From assembly GCA_016789845.1 (NCBI GenBank), contig JAEUQA010000045.1:1-64000 (forward strand): a stretch of 64,000 bases of DNA. The letters are read 5' to 3'. The position numbers and the translations under genes are program-made. The notes beneath the pieces are model-generated. The model was not told the origin of the DNA and ran no database searches. It saw only the letters and a program-made list of their open reading frames with translations. The DNA comes from Chromatiales bacterium (GTDB taxonomy: Bacteria; Pseudomonadota; Gammaproteobacteria; Steroidobacterales; GCA-2729495). Below are positions 20,459-30,800 of this stretch, in pieces (position 1 is the stretch's first letter; every line of letters starts with the position of its first letter).

Positions 20459-20704
20459 ATGGGACTTGGCGGCATCAGTATCTGGCAGCTACTCATCGTC
20501 CTGCTCATCGTGGTGATGATCTTCGGCACCAAGCGCCTGAAGGACATCGGCCAGGACCTGGGCGGCGCGGTCAAGGGTTTCAAGAAGGCCATGGGCGACG
20601 CCGAGAAGGACGCGGACGAGCCGCGCCAGCTGGGCAAGCCCGACGCGGAGTTCCCGGACTCCGGCGCGGCCAAGCGGGAATCGGAGCGTAGCGGCAACGC
20701 CTGA
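20459..20704 (+). CDS. tatA: Twin-arginine translocase subunit TatA
   Basis: An 81-residue protein with one N-terminal membrane helix (residues 7-22), the conserved [20 protein letters not shown] amphipathic helix and an acidic, polar tail. It forms the oligomeric pore for folded-protein export. ATG 20459 is selected because the longer frame lacks similarity. It is first of a tatABC cluster: tatB follows after 74 bases and tatC follows tatB closely. Confidence 0.93.
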   Translation: MGLGGISIWQLLIVLLIVVMIFGTKRLKDIGQDLGGAVKGFKKAMGDAEKDADEPRQLGKPDAEFPDSGAAKRESERSGNA

Positions 20705-20778
20705 TCCCCGGGCGCCGTCGGTTCCCAACGCGCGCCCCGGCTGACGGGACGACGGGCCTCCAGGAGGGCAGACCAGCG

Positions 20779-21132
20779 ATGTTCGAAGTCGGGTTCTGGG
20801 AGCTGGCGCTCATCGCGGTCCTGGGCCTGGTCGTGCTTGGCCCGGAAAAGCTTCCCAAGGTTGCCGCCCAGATCGGCCGCTATGCCGGCCAGGCGCGGCG
20901 CATGGCGCGCACCCTCACCGCGCAGATCCGCGACGAGCTCGAGGCCGAGGAGCGCCGGATCACCGCCCGGGATTCCTCTCGCGCCACGCCGTCGCCACCA
21001 CCGCAGCCGGCCTACAGCCGCCCGGGCGCCGAAGACCTCATTCCCGGGTCCTCGCCGCCCGTGCCGCCGGTGACCCCGCCGATGGCAACGGCCGACGACG
21101 GCGCAGAAACTGCGCATCGCCCGCAGCCCTGA
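20779..21132 (+). CDS. tatB: Twin-arginine translocase subunit TatB
   Basis: A 117-residue protein with the TatB start [20 protein letters not shown], the conserved GPEKLP hinge, and a long amphipathic helix (about residues 27-60), followed by a Pro/Ser-rich disordered tail. It pairs with TatC in signal-peptide recognition. An AGGAGG sequence precedes the ATG. Confidence 0.93.
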   Translation: MFEVGFWELALIAVLGLVVLGPEKLPKVAAQIGRYAGQARRMARTLTAQIRDELEAEERRITARDSSRATPSPPPQPAYSRPGAEDLIPGSSPPVPPVTPPMATADDGAETAHRPQP

Positions 21133-21155
21133 GGCGGGTGCGGTCCCCGACGGCC

Positions 21156-21944
21156 ATGGGCGAGAACGATTTCCAGCACAACGAGGCCCCGGAGGAGCTG
21201 CCCGAGGCGAGCCTGATGTCCCACCTGCTGGAGCTGCGCTCGCGCCTGCTGAAGGCGGTGGGCGCGATCCTGGTGGCGTTCCTCTGCCTCCTGCCCTTCA
21301 CCCAGCAGGTCTTCCACGCCGTGGCGAGGCCCTTGATGGCCCAGCTGCCGAAGGGCTCGACGATGATTGCCACCCAGGTGGCGTCGCCGTTCATCACGCC
21401 GTTCAAGGCAGCCTTCTACGTGGCCATCATGCTGGCCATTCCGCTCGTTATCTACCAGGTCTGGGCGTTCGTGGCTCCCGGGCTGTACCGGCGCGAGAAG
21501 CGCCTGGCGGTCCCACTGCTGGTTTCCAGCGTGATCCTGTTCTACGTGGGCGTGGCCTTTGCCTACTGGGTGGTCTTCCCGATCATGTTCGGCTTCTTCG
21601 CGACGGCAGCGCCGAGCGGCGTGCAGATGATGACCGACATCAACAGCTACATGGACTTCGTCCTCGTCCTCTTCGTCGCCTTCGGCCTGGCCTTCGAGGT
21701 GCCGGTGGCCACGGTGCTGCTGGTGCTGACCGGCATGGTCCGGATCGAGACGCTGAAGGGCAATCGCCAGTACGTGTTCCTCGGCGCCTTCGTCGTCGGA
21801 ATGCTGCTGACGCCGCCGGACGTACTGTCCCAGACCCTCCTGGCGATACCGATGTACATGCTGTACGAGGCGGGGATCGTGATGGCCCGCATCCTGTCCC
21901 AACCCGCCACGGCCGACCAGCCTGTGCGTGACAAGCCCGCCTGA
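21156..21944 (+). CDS. tatC: Twin-arginine translocase subunit TatC
   Basis: A 262-residue polytopic protein with six membrane helices that recognises twin-arginine signal peptides. The family signature [14 protein letters not shown] lies near the N-terminus, and the [25 protein letters not shown] and [13 protein letters not shown] segments are typical. The start is uncertain between ATG 21156 and GTG 21138; ATG gives a normal-length cytoplasmic N-terminus, while the GTG has a closer GAGG. The stop is directly followed by the ATG of the POT transporter gene. Confidence 0.93.
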   Translation: MGENDFQHNEAPEELPEASLMSHLLELRSRLLKAVGAILVAFLCLLPFTQQVFHAVARPLMAQLPKGSTMIATQVASPFITPFKAAFYVAIMLAIPLVIYQVWAFVAPGLYRREKRLAVPLLVSSVILFYVGVAFAYWVVFPIMFGFFATAAPSGVQMMTDINSYMDFVLVLFVAFGLAFEVPVATVLLVLTGMVRIETLKGNRQYVFLGAFVVGMLLTPPDVLSQTLLAIPMYMLYEAGIVMARILSQPATADQPVRDKPA

Positions 21945-23465
21945 ATGACGGCTCCCCGATCCCCCGTCCCGGACAGGACCTACTTCGGTCATCCCCCGGG
22001 ACTGTTCGTCCTGTTCTTCACCGAGATGTGGGAGCGCTTTTCCTATTACGGGATGCGCGCCCTGCTCATCTTCTACCTCACGAAGCACTGGCTGTATTCG
22101 GATGAGCGCGCGAGCGTCATCTATGGCGCCTATACGGCTCTGGTCTACATCACGCCGGTGATCGGCGGATACCTGGCGGACCGTTACCTGGGGCAGCGCA
22201 AGGCCGTGCTGTTCGGCGCCGTCCTCCTGGCGTTTGGCCATTTCCTGATGGGCGTGGAAGGCACTGGCGGGCAGGGCAGCCCGGCGCTCAATGTCTTCTG
22301 GCTGGCGCTGTCCTTCATCATCGTCGGCTCGGGATTCCTGAAGGCCAACATCTCGGTGATCGTTGGCCAGCTGTACCCGCGAACCGATGCCCGGCGTGAC
22401 CCCGCGTACACGATCTTCTACATGGGCATCAACCTGGGCGCGGCGATTGGGGCCGTGCTCTGCGGCTATCTGGGCGAGACCTGGGGCTGGAGTTACGGCT
22501 TCGGGGCCGCCGGCATCGGCATGCTGTTCGGCCTCGCCGTGTTCGTCTGGGGCAAGCCGCTGCTGATGGGCAAGGGGGAGGCGCCGGACCCGGTCCAGCT
22601 CCGCCGCCGTGCCGGCGGCATCACCCTGGAATGGCGGCTGTACCTCGCCGGTATCGCGGGCGTGGCCGTCGTGTGGTGGCTCGTCCAGAACCAGGATCTG
22701 GTGGGCCACCTGCTGGGCATCGCCGGTGCCCTCCTGATCGCCTACGTCCTGTATACGGCGGTGTTTCGCCTGCCCCGGGAGGACCGGGACCGGATCTTTG
22801 CCGCCCTGTTCCTGATCGTCGGGTCGATCCTGTTCTGGGCCCTGTTCGAACAGGCGGGCTCTTCGCTGAACCTCTACACCGACCGCTTCGTCGACCGCGC
22901 GGGCGTCCCCGCTTCCGTCTTTCAGTCCATCAACGCCGTCTACATCGTCCTCCTGGGCCCCGTGTTCGCGGGGCTCTGGCTGTGGCTGGCCAACCGGGGG
23001 CTGGAGCCCTCGGCGCCGGCAAAGTTCGGCCTGGCGATGATGCAGCTGGGCGCGGGCTTCCTCATCCTCGTTGCGGGTGCCGCCAATGGCGTGGCAACTC
23101 CGGTGGTCTTCATCTTCCTGATCTACCTCCTGCACACCACCGGCGAGCTGTGCCTGTCGCCCGTCGGCCTGTCCGCCATGAACCGGCTTGCCCCTGCGCA
23201 CCTGGCCAGCCTGATCATGGGAACCTGGTTCTTCGCCTCCGCCACGGGCAACTTTGCCGCCGGCCTGATCGCGGCGGCCGCGGGCGCCAGGGAAGGAAAC
23301 GGCGGGACGGCAACCCAGCAGACGGTCCTCGACGTGTACTCGACGGTCGGGTGGGTGGCCATCGGGGCAGGGATCGCCGTGCTGGCGATCTCCCCGGTCA
23401 TCAGGAAGCTCATGCACCTGGATACGCTGACGGACGCCGGGACCGGGGCCGAAACCATTCGTTGA
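21945..23465 (+). CDS. POT family proton-dependent peptide transporter
   Basis: A 506-residue major facilitator protein with 12-14 membrane helices that imports di- and tripeptides with protons. Family hallmarks are present: FFTEMWERFSYYGMRALL (the ExxERFxYYG motif), GGYLADRYLGQRK, and the PTR2 signature region FYMGINLGAAIG. It starts immediately after the tatC stop (TGAATG), so it is probably co-transcribed with tatABC even though the functions differ. It complements the peptide uptake role of the Opp system. Confidence 0.9.
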   Translation: MTAPRSPVPDRTYFGHPPGLFVLFFTEMWERFSYYGMRALLIFYLTKHWLYSDERASVIYGAYTALVYITPVIGGYLADRYLGQRKAVLFGAVLLAFGHFLMGVEGTGGQGSPALNVFWLALSFIIVGSGFLKANISVIVGQLYPRTDARRDPAYTIFYMGINLGAAIGAVLCGYLGETWGWSYGFGAAGIGMLFGLAVFVWGKPLLMGKGEAPDPVQLRRRAGGITLEWRLYLAGIAGVAVVWWLVQNQDLVGHLLGIAGALLIAYVLYTAVFRLPREDRDRIFAALFLIVGSILFWALFEQAGSSLNLYTDRFVDRAGVPASVFQSINAVYIVLLGPVFAGLWLWLANRGLEPSAPAKFGLAMMQLGAGFLILVAGAANGVATPVVFIFLIYLLHTTGELCLSPVGLSAMNRLAPAHLASLIMGTWFFASATGNFAAGLIAAAAGAREGNGGTATQQTVLDVYSTVGWVAIGAGIAVLAISPVIRKLMHLDTLTDAGTGAETIR

Positions 23466-23527
23466 TGCGCGGGGCCGCTTACCCGGATAATCCGGCTCCA
23501 CTCCCACATCTGCACGGAGCTGTCACC

Positions 23528-23839
23528 ATGCCCGCCTACATCCTCTCGATCGTCGAAATCACCAATCCCGGCCCCAACCTCAAGAAGTACACCGAGGAAT
23601 CGGCTCGTCTGGCCCGCCTGCACGGGGGGAAGTATGTGGTGCGTGGCAAGTCCGCCAACGTGGTCTCCGGCGACCTCCTGTCGAAAAAGGTAGTGGTCAT
23701 GCTCGAGTTCCCGAGCATGGACAACCTGAACGCCTTCTTCCACAGCGACGAGTACCAGAAGGGCTGCAAGCCGCTGCGCGAGGGCACCGGCATCTACGAC
23801 ATCGGGTTCTTCGAGTCCCCGCCGCCCAGCCTGGCCTGA
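23528..23839 (+). CDS. DUF1330 family protein
   Basis: A 103-residue cytoplasmic protein with the dimeric alpha/beta-barrel pattern of DUF1330 (PAYILSIVEITNP at the start, then LEFPSMDNLNAFFHSDEYQK). Function is unknown; related folds include small monooxygenases. ATG 23528 is selected within a longer open frame, whose upstream part is antisense-type noise over the transporter gene. It lies 43 bases before murI. Confidence 0.8.
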   Translation: MPAYILSIVEITNPGPNLKKYTEESARLARLHGGKYVVRGKSANVVSGDLLSKKVVVMLEFPSMDNLNAFFHSDEYQKGCKPLREGTGIYDIGFFESPPPSLA

Positions 23840-23882
23840 TGCGCCTTGCCGACGGCCGGGAGAATCTCCGCTGGCGAGAGAA

Positions 23883-24788
23883 GTGAACGACCCGGACGAA
23901 GGCCCGATTGGTGTCTTCGATTCCGGCGTCGGCGGGCTGTCGGTATGGCGGGAGATCGTGCGGGCCCTGCCCCACGAGGACACGATCTATTTCGCTGACC
24001 AGGTCCATGTGCCCTACGGGCCCCGCGGCGAGATCGAGATCCGCGGCTTCTGCGACGTCATCGCGCGCTACCTGCTCGACCGCGGCTGCAAGGCCCTGGT
24101 GGTCGCCTGCAACACGGCCTCGGCCGCCGCCCTGAAGCACCTCCGCGACACCCTGCCGGGCATCCCGACCATCGGCATGGAACCGGCGGTGAAGCCGGCG
24201 GTGGCGCTGACGAAGAATGGCGTGGTGGGCATCATGGCCACGCCGGCCACGTTCCAGGGCCGGCTCTTCCAGGCGACGGCCGGGCGCCATGCGACCGGCA
24301 TCCGGCTGGTCAACCAGGTGTGTGACGGGCTGGCCGAGCATGTGGAAGCCGGGGATCTCGGGGGTCCCGATACGGAGGCACTCCTGCGCCGCTGCCTGGC
24401 TCCTATTCTCGAGGCGGGCGCGGACACCATCGTCCTGGCCTGCAGCCACTATCCTTTCGTCATCGACACGATTCGCCGCATCGCCGGCCCGGGCGTGGCG
24501 GTGATCGACCCGGCGCCGGCCATCGCCCGGCACCTGGGCGACGTGCTCGCCCGGCACGGCCTGAGCGGGCGGGAGCCGCGGCCGGGCGAGCACCGCTTCG
24601 TGACGAGCGGCGATCCAGGACGCTTCTCGGCGGCGCTCGCGCGCCTGGCCGGGGTTCAATCGCCCGTCGAAGCGGTCCGCTGGAGCTCGGGCGCGCTCAG
24701 GCCGGCAGGGCCGCCTGGGCCGGGGCGATCAGGCCAGCTGCGGCCTGGCGGGCGGCGCCCTCGCCGGCGCGGGCGAGGTTCCGGTTGA
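23883..24788 (+). CDS. murI: Glutamate racemase
   Basis: Makes D-glutamate for peptidoglycan. The two catalytic cysteines are visible at 76 (VVACNTAS) and 187 (VLACSHYPF), and GVFDSGVGGLSV and YFADQVHVPYG mark the substrate site. GTG 23883 has a GAGAG ribosome-binding sequence. The body of the enzyme ends near residue 270; the final 30 residues are Pro/Gly/Arg-rich and are encoded antisense to the end of leuA, over a 92-base overlap. The extra tail is probably a read-through of a lost stop codon rather than a functional domain. Confidence 0.9.
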   Translation: MNDPDEGPIGVFDSGVGGLSVWREIVRALPHEDTIYFADQVHVPYGPRGEIEIRGFCDVIARYLLDRGCKALVVACNTASAAALKHLRDTLPGIPTIGMEPAVKPAVALTKNGVVGIMATPATFQGRLFQATAGRHATGIRLVNQVCDGLAEHVEAGDLGGPDTEALLRRCLAPILEAGADTIVLACSHYPFVIDTIRRIAGPGVAVIDPAPAIARHLGDVLARHGLSGREPRPGEHRFVTSGDPGRFSAALARLAGVQSPVEAVRWSSGALRPAGPPGPGRSGQLRPGGRRPRRRGRGSG

Positions 24789-26412
24789 TGCCCGCGACGA
24801 TGGCGCGAATGGACGCGGTCACGATGTTCGGGTCCATCCCCGCGCCGAAGGTGCTGCCGGGAATGCGGTCGACGGCCAGCTCCACGATCGCGAGCGCGCG
24901 GGAGTCTGCGCCCTGCCCGAGCGAGCGTTCCTCCCAGGACAGGATCTTCACCGGCATGCGCAGCGCATCGATCACGGCGTCGATCGGACCATTGCCCTCT
25001 CCGTCTGCCTCGATCCTGCGGCTGCCCCAGCCGATGGTCAGCCGGACGCCCTGCCGCGCACCCCGCTCGAAGAGGTGATGCCCCACATAGCGGACTGGTT
25101 CCGGCCGCTCCAGGTACTCGGCGGCGAAGAGGCGCCAGATCTCGTCGGCCGAAACCTCGCTGCCGGTGGCTTCGGCCTGGCGCTGGACGGTGCCGCTGAA
25201 CTCGATCTGCATCCGCCGGGGCATCACCACCCCCCGTGACATCTCCAGCAGGTAGGCGACGCCGCCCTTGCCGGACTGGCTGTTCACCCGCACCAGGGAG
25301 TCGTAGGTCCGGCCGAGATCCGCGGGGTCGACGGGCAGGTAGGGGACATTCCAGGAGGCATCTCCCGCCTGGGCCGCCATGCCCTTGCGGATGGCGTCCT
25401 GATGCGAGCCGGAGAAGGCGGTGAAGACCAGGTCACCGGCGTAGGGGTGGCGCGGGTGCACGGGCAGCCGGGTGCACTCCTCGCAGGCCCGGGCGATGGC
25501 GTTGATGTCCGGGAAAGCGAGGCCCGGGTCGATGCCCTGGGTGCGGAGATTGAGCGCGAGGGTCACGAGGTCCACGTTGCCCGTGCGCTCACCGTTGCCA
25601 AAGAGGCAGCCCTCCACCCGCTCGGCGCCGGCCATGAGGGCGAGCTCGGCGGCTGCCACGGCACTGCCCCGGTCGTTGTGGGGATGAACGCTGATGACCA
25701 CGGAGTCCCGGCCGGCGAGATTGCGGTGCATCCACTCGATCTGGTCCGCATAGACGTTCGGCGTGGCGACCTCGACGGTCGCCGGCAGGTTCAGGATCAC
25801 CTTGCGCTCCGGCGTGGCGCCCCAGGCCTCGGCCACGGCGTCGCAGATCTCCTTCGAGAACTCGAGTTCCGTGGCCGAGAAGTTCTCCGGGCTGTACTCC
25901 AGGACCCATTCGGTTTCCGGTTGGGCGGCGCAGAGCTCGCGGATGAGACGTACGCTCTCCACGGCCATCGCGACGACCTCCTCCCGGCTCATGCCGAACA
26001 CCGTCTCCCGGAACACGGGCGAGGTGGCGGTGTAGACGTGGACTATGGCCCGCCGGGCGCCCCGCAGCGACTCGACGGTGCGGCGGATGAGCGGCTCCCG
26101 GGCCTGGGTCAGGACGCCGATGGTCACGTCGGCAGGAATGTGGCCCTCCTCGATGAGGGACCGGACGAAGTCGAATTCCGTCCGGGACGCGGCCGGGAAG
26201 GCCACCTCGATCTCCTTGAACCCGATCGCGCAGAGCATGCGGAACATGCGCAGCTTGCGCTCCGGACCCATGGGCTCGAAGAGCGCCTGGTTGCCGTCCC
26301 GCAGGTCCGTGCTGAGCCAGGTGGGGGCGGAACTGATGACGTTGCCCGGCCAGCGGCGGTCGGGCAGGGCAACGGGGGGAAAGGCGCGGTAGCGGCGCTG
26401 GCCGGGGGGCAT
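24697..26412 (-). CDS. leuA: 2-isopropylmalate synthase, LeuA type 2
   Basis: A 571-residue enzyme catalysing the first committed step of leucine synthesis, condensing acetyl-CoA with 2-ketoisovalerate. It has the short-linker type of catalytic barrel (STDLRDGNQALFEPMG, metal-site HPHNDRGSAVAAAELALMAG, GCLFGNGERTGN) and a C-terminal regulatory LeuA dimerisation domain (from about residue 430). ATG 26412 is followed by the usual N-terminal RYRAFPPV. It is divergent from the Lrp-type regulator with 163 bases between starts, so that regulator might control it; its end overlaps murI. Confidence 0.92.
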   Translation of the reverse strand: MPPGQRRYRAFPPVALPDRRWPGNVISSAPTWLSTDLRDGNQALFEPMGPERKLRMFRMLCAIGFKEIEVAFPAASRTEFDFVRSLIEEGHIPADVTIGVLTQAREPLIRRTVESLRGARRAIVHVYTATSPVFRETVFGMSREEVVAMAVESVRLIRELCAAQPETEWVLEYSPENFSATELEFSKEICDAVAEAWGATPERKVILNLPATVEVATPNVYADQIEWMHRNLAGRDSVVISVHPHNDRGSAVAAAELALMAGAERVEGCLFGNGERTGNVDLVTLALNLRTQGIDPGLAFPDINAIARACEECTRLPVHPRHPYAGDLVFTAFSGSHQDAIRKGMAAQAGDASWNVPYLPVDPADLGRTYDSLVRVNSQSGKGGVAYLLEMSRGVVMPRRMQIEFSGTVQRQAEATGSEVSADEIWRLFAAEYLERPEPVRYVGHHLFERGARQGVRLTIGWGSRRIEADGEGNGPIDAVIDALRMPVKILSWEERSLGQGADSRALAIVELAVDRIPGSTFGAGMDPNIVTASIRAIVAGINRNLARAGEGAARQAAAGLIAPAQAALPA

Positions 26413-26519
26413 GGTCGGGGCTCCTGGAACGGTGGCTGAGCCGTCAATCTAACGATCGGGGGCCGGCTGGGGATTGCGAAGATGGCTTCAGGATGCTTAT
26501 TTGTGAAAACGATTTACCA

Positions 26520-26547
26520 CAGATTGCAGAATTCTTGGCAGAATCTG
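26520..26547. promoter_or_regulatory. Inverted/direct repeat, candidate operator
   Basis: CAGATT (26520-26525) and AATCTG (26542-26547) form an inverted pair, and GCAGAAT occurs twice inside it in direct orientation (26526 and 26538), 12 bases apart. It lies in the divergent region between leuA and the Lrp-type gene, 28 bases upstream of the latter. It could be a site for the Lrp/AsnC-type regulator. The call rests only on symmetry and position. Confidence 0.3.
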
Positions 26548-26575
26548 TCGAGATGGTTGGATCAGGAGCAACCAC

Positions 26576-27046
26576 ATGACCCTCGACCGCTACGATCGCC
26601 GGATCCTGGAGCTGCTCCAGGAGAGTTCCCAGCTCAGCAACCAGGAACTGGCGGAGCGCATCGGCCTGTCACCGTCGCCCTGCCTGCGGCGCGTCCGGGC
26701 GCTGGAGCAGGGCGGCTTCATCACCGGCTACCGGGCCCTGGTGGACGCCCGCAAGCTCGGGCTCACCCTGCTGGCCCTCGTGCACATCGCCATGGACCGG
26801 CACACACCCGACCGCTTCGCCAACTTCGAGAAGCAGGTGGCCCGGCTCCCGGAAGTCCTCGAGTGCCTGCTCATCACCGGCCAGGAGGCCGACTACCAGC
26901 TCAAGGTGATCGTCAGGGACATGGACGCCTACCAGGCGCTGCTGCTGAACAAGATCACCCGCATCGAGGGAGTCACGGGCGTGCACTCCAGCTTCGTCCT
27001 GCGCACGGTGATCGATCGCACGGCCTTGCCCTTGCCGCCGGAGTAG
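26576..27046 (+). CDS. Lrp/AsnC family transcriptional regulator
   Basis: A 156-residue regulator with the AsnC-type helix-turn-helix at the N-terminus (LDRYDRRILELLQESSQLSN then LAERIGLSPSPCLRRVRAL) and a C-terminal RAM/ligand domain (about residues 70-150). These proteins sense amino acids. ATG 26576 follows an AGGAGC sequence. It lies between leuA (divergent) and the SCO gene, 23 bases ahead of the latter, so it may control leuA, itself or the copper-oxidase locus. Confidence 0.88.
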   Translation: MTLDRYDRRILELLQESSQLSNQELAERIGLSPSPCLRRVRALEQGGFITGYRALVDARKLGLTLLALVHIAMDRHTPDRFANFEKQVARLPEVLECLLITGQEADYQLKVIVRDMDAYQALLLNKITRIEGVTGVHSSFVLRTVIDRTALPLPPE

Positions 27047-27069
27047 CAAGCCGCCCTATACTTTTGGCC

Positions 27070-27711
27070 ATGCACCGGCACGCACCAGCGCAACTCGGGC
27101 TCCTCGCTGCCATGGCGCTGACGCTGGCTGGCAGCCTGCTGCCGGCGAGGGCATCGGTCACCCCCGGCAACCCCACGGACGGCGTGGTGGAGGCCAACCC
27201 GGCGCAGCCCATCACGGACTTCGAGCTGACTGACCACAACGGCAAGCCCTTCCGCCTGAGCCGGCTGCAGGGCCGCCCGGTGCTCGTCTTCTTCGGCTTC
27301 ACGAACTGTCCCGTGGCCTGTCCGGCCGCCATGGGCCGGCTGCTGGCGGCCAGCCGATCAGCTGATCCCGCGGTGCGCGAAGCCCGGGTCGTGATGATCA
27401 GCACCGATGGGGAACGCGATACCCCGGCGGTGATGAAGCAGTACCTGGCCCGCCTGTCGCCGGACTTCATCGGACTTACCGGCCCGCCGAAGGAGGTCGG
27501 AAGGATCGCCGCGCAGTTCTCCGCGGTCTTCTTCCGGGGGCGGGCCGCGGACGAGTCCGGCAATTACCTCGTGGAGCACACGACCCAGATCTATCTCCTG
27601 GACCGGGCCGGCCGCCTGCGCGCCACCTTCTTCGATGCTCCCGTGGATACGCTGGCCCGCGTGACCGGAGCAGTAGCCGCCGAACAACCGGCTTCACATA
27701 ACCCCCGGTAA
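27070..27711 (+). CDS. SCO1/SenC-type copper-binding protein
   Basis: A 213-residue exported protein with a signal peptide (about residues 1-28) and a thioredoxin fold. The copper ligands C80 and C84 (CPVAC) and H170 (VEHTTQIYLLD) are all present in the usual spacing. SCO proteins insert copper into cytochrome oxidase; no oxidase gene is adjacent here. It begins 23 bases after the Lrp gene and ends 119 bases before a copper radical oxidase gene, so copper delivery to that enzyme is a reasonable inference, not shown. The second motif position has alanine instead of the common aspartate of CPDVC. Confidence 0.85.
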   Translation: MHRHAPAQLGLLAAMALTLAGSLLPARASVTPGNPTDGVVEANPAQPITDFELTDHNGKPFRLSRLQGRPVLVFFGFTNCPVACPAAMGRLLAASRSADPAVREARVVMISTDGERDTPAVMKQYLARLSPDFIGLTGPPKEVGRIAAQFSAVFFRGRAADESGNYLVEHTTQIYLLDRAGRLRATFFDAPVDTLARVTGAVAAEQPASHNPR

Positions 27712-27830
27712 TCCGGCCAGGAAGCTGCCGGAAGTGGCGCCCGGGTCTGGACAGGAGGCGGGCGGCTGACGCTATGCTCTCGCCAAGGGCCAGCAATAGG
27801 CCTCACTGTAGAAGAAGCATAGCGATCCTC

Positions 27831-30800
27831 ATGACGCGAATCCCTGCGCTCCCGGGGCTTCTGCTCGGCCTCGCCCTGGCGGCCGGTCTCGCCCGCGCCG
27901 ATAACGTCAATGGCGCCTGGTCGAACGTCCATGACTGGCCGCTCATCCCGGTTCACGCCGTGCTGTTGCCTGACGAGCGGGTCCTGTCCTACGGCAGTTC
28001 CGCCAATGGCCTGCAGGGCGGGCGATTCATCTATGACGTCTGGGACCAGCAGGCCGGCGGCCTTGCCGGCGGCCACCTGACCCTCCCCAACCAGACAGTG
28101 ACGGACATCTTCTGCAGCTCGCAGGTCGTGCTGCCCGGCGGGGATGTCTTCATCGCCGGTGGCGACGTGTGGAACGGCAGCCAGGTGCTGAACAGCGCGA
28201 ACCCCAACACGAACCTGTTCCGCCTGTCCAACAACACGCTCACCACGCAGAACAACATGAACCGGGCGCGCTGGTATTCCACGGCGACTGTCCTGACCAA
28301 CGGCGAGGTCTACGTGCAGGGTGGCACCTCCGGCACCGACCGGCCGGAGGTTCGCCAGTCCAACGGCACGTTCCGGTTGCTCACCGGGGCAAACACCTCG
28401 AGCTACGACTTCATGTATCCGCGCAACTGGGTGGCCCCGAGCGGCCTCGTCTTCGGCTACGACAGTGGCGGCAAGATGTACACGGTGAACCCGACGGGCA
28501 CGGGCACCTTCACCAGCAGGGGTACCTTCACGGGGCCGACCGGCAATGACGCCAGCGCCGTCATGTTCCGGCCCGGGCGCATCCTGCAGTTCGGTGGCAA
28601 CTCGAACCAGGCCCGCATCATCGACATCACGGGCACCAATCCCGTCGTGACAACTACTGGCAACCTGCTGAGGAAGCGCGTGCTCGTGAACGCGACCGTA
28701 TTGCCGGACGGTCGCGTGCTCGCCACGGGCGGCAGCGGCGTCTGGAACAGCAAGACGGATGTGACGAACTACGCGGAGATCTGGAATCCGAACACCGGCG
28801 TGTGGACCCAGCACTCCAGTGGCGTAAAGGCCCGGCTGTACCACTCGATGGCACTGCTACTGCCGGATGCCAGCGTGCTGGTGGGCGGAGGTGGCGCCAA
28901 CAGTCCGACGACCAGCCTCCCCGAGAACAACACGAACGTCGAGGTGTACTACCCGCCATACCTGTACTCGGTTGGCGGCGGGTTTGCATCCCGCCCGGCC
29001 ATCACGGGAGTTCAGAACAGCATGACCATCGGGGAGACTTTTCCGGTGGACTGGACCGGCACCGGCTCCATCAGCCGGGTCACCCTGATCAAGACCGGCT
29101 CGGTCACCCACAGCTGGAACATGGACCAGCGCTTCGTCGAGGCGACGTTCAGGCAGAGCGGCGACCGGGTCATGGTCCAGGCGCCGACCCGGGCCGCGGA
29201 CGCGCCTCCGGGCTTCTACATCCTGTTCCTGCTGAACGCGGCCGGCACACCCTCGGTGGGCAGGATCGTGGAGATCCCGGTCGCTGCCACCCCGAATCCG
29301 GCCATCACCCCGGTGCTGGCGCCACCGGGCAACCAGTCCGGCCCGCAGGGCACGCCAGTCAGCCTGCAACTCTCCGCCACGGACCCCAACGGCGACGACC
29401 TTGGCTACGCGGCCACTGGCCTGCCAGCGGGACTGTCCATCAACCCGCTCACGGGGCTGATCGCCGGCACGCCCACGACCCCGGGCAGCTACAACGTCGT
29501 GGTGGCCGCCAGCGACGGCGTGAACACCGCTACCGCCAACCTCGTCTGGCAGATCTCCCAGATCGACCCACTGGTGCTCGCGCCGCTGCCGCAACCCGCG
29601 CCGGTCGTGCACGGCTCCACGGTCAGCTTCTCCGGCATCGTCAGTAACGGAGTCATCCCGCAGTTCCGCTGGTATTTCGACGACGGCACGCCGGAAACCG
29701 CCTGGTCCAGCTCGCCGGCGATCGAGCATGTGTTCGCGCAGCCCGGCGTCTACTACGTCACCCTCACCGTGACGGACAGCCGGGGTGGGCAGCAGTTCAG
29801 CACGATCCCGGTGACGGTGCACTTCCCGCTGACCGCGCTGGCTCCGGCATCGTCCGGCAACCTGGCATACGGAGCGCCCGGCGGCGCCACTGACCGGCTC
29901 TGGGTGGTCAACCAGGACAACAACTCCGTCAGCGTGTTCAACGCGGCGAACAACGCGCGGGTGGCGGAGATTCCAGTCCAACTGGCGCCCCGCGCGGTCG
30001 CGATCGCGCCGGACGGCTCCGTCTGGGTCACCAACAGGCAATCGGCGTCGATCAGCGTCATCGATCCGGTCGCGCTGACGGTCAGCGCCACGGTCCCCCT
30101 CCCGCGGGGCTCCCAGCCCTTCGGCCTGGTCTTCGCGCCTGGCGGGAGCGCGGGCTATGTGGTCCTCGAGGGCCTCGGGAAGGTACTGAAGCTATCCGTG
30201 GCCTCGCGCCAGGTGCTGGACGAGGCAGATGTGGGCCCGCATCCGCGCCACGCCTCGGTGTCCGGCGACGGCGCGACGTTGTACGTGTCGCGCTTCATCA
30301 CGCCCCCGCTGCCCGGCGAGGACACCGCGGTCGTACAACCCGGTACGGCGGGTGGCGAGGTGGTCGAACTGGCGACCGGCGACCTGCAGGTGGTGAGGAC
30401 CATCGCCCTCCGGCACCTGTCGGTGCCCGATACCGCGATCCAGGGCAGCGGCGTGCCGAACTACCTTGGGCCCGCGGTGATCTCGCCGGACGGCACCCAG
30501 GCGTTCGTCCCCTCGAAGCAGGACAACATCCGGCGGGGCACCCTGCGCAGCGGCCTGAACCTCAACTTCCAGAACACGGTCCGCGCCATTACCTCCAGGC
30601 TCGACCTGGTCGCTGACACCGAGGATCTCGGCCGGAGGATCGATCACGACAATGCCAGCGTCACCAGTGCCATCGCTTTCGACAGGCTCGGCGTGTATGC
30701 CTTCGCCGCTCTGGAGACGAGCCGCGAGGTGGCCGTCGTGTCGGCCCACACGGGCATCGAGGTCCTGCGGGTGGACGTCGGGCGGGCGCCCCAGGGCCTG

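Noticed and set aside
21012..23507. Minus-strand open frame of about 831 codons across tat and POT genes
   Set aside because: It is antisense to four clear genes, has a composition dominated by Gln, His, Arg and Gly typical of GC-rich shadow frames, and matches no family.
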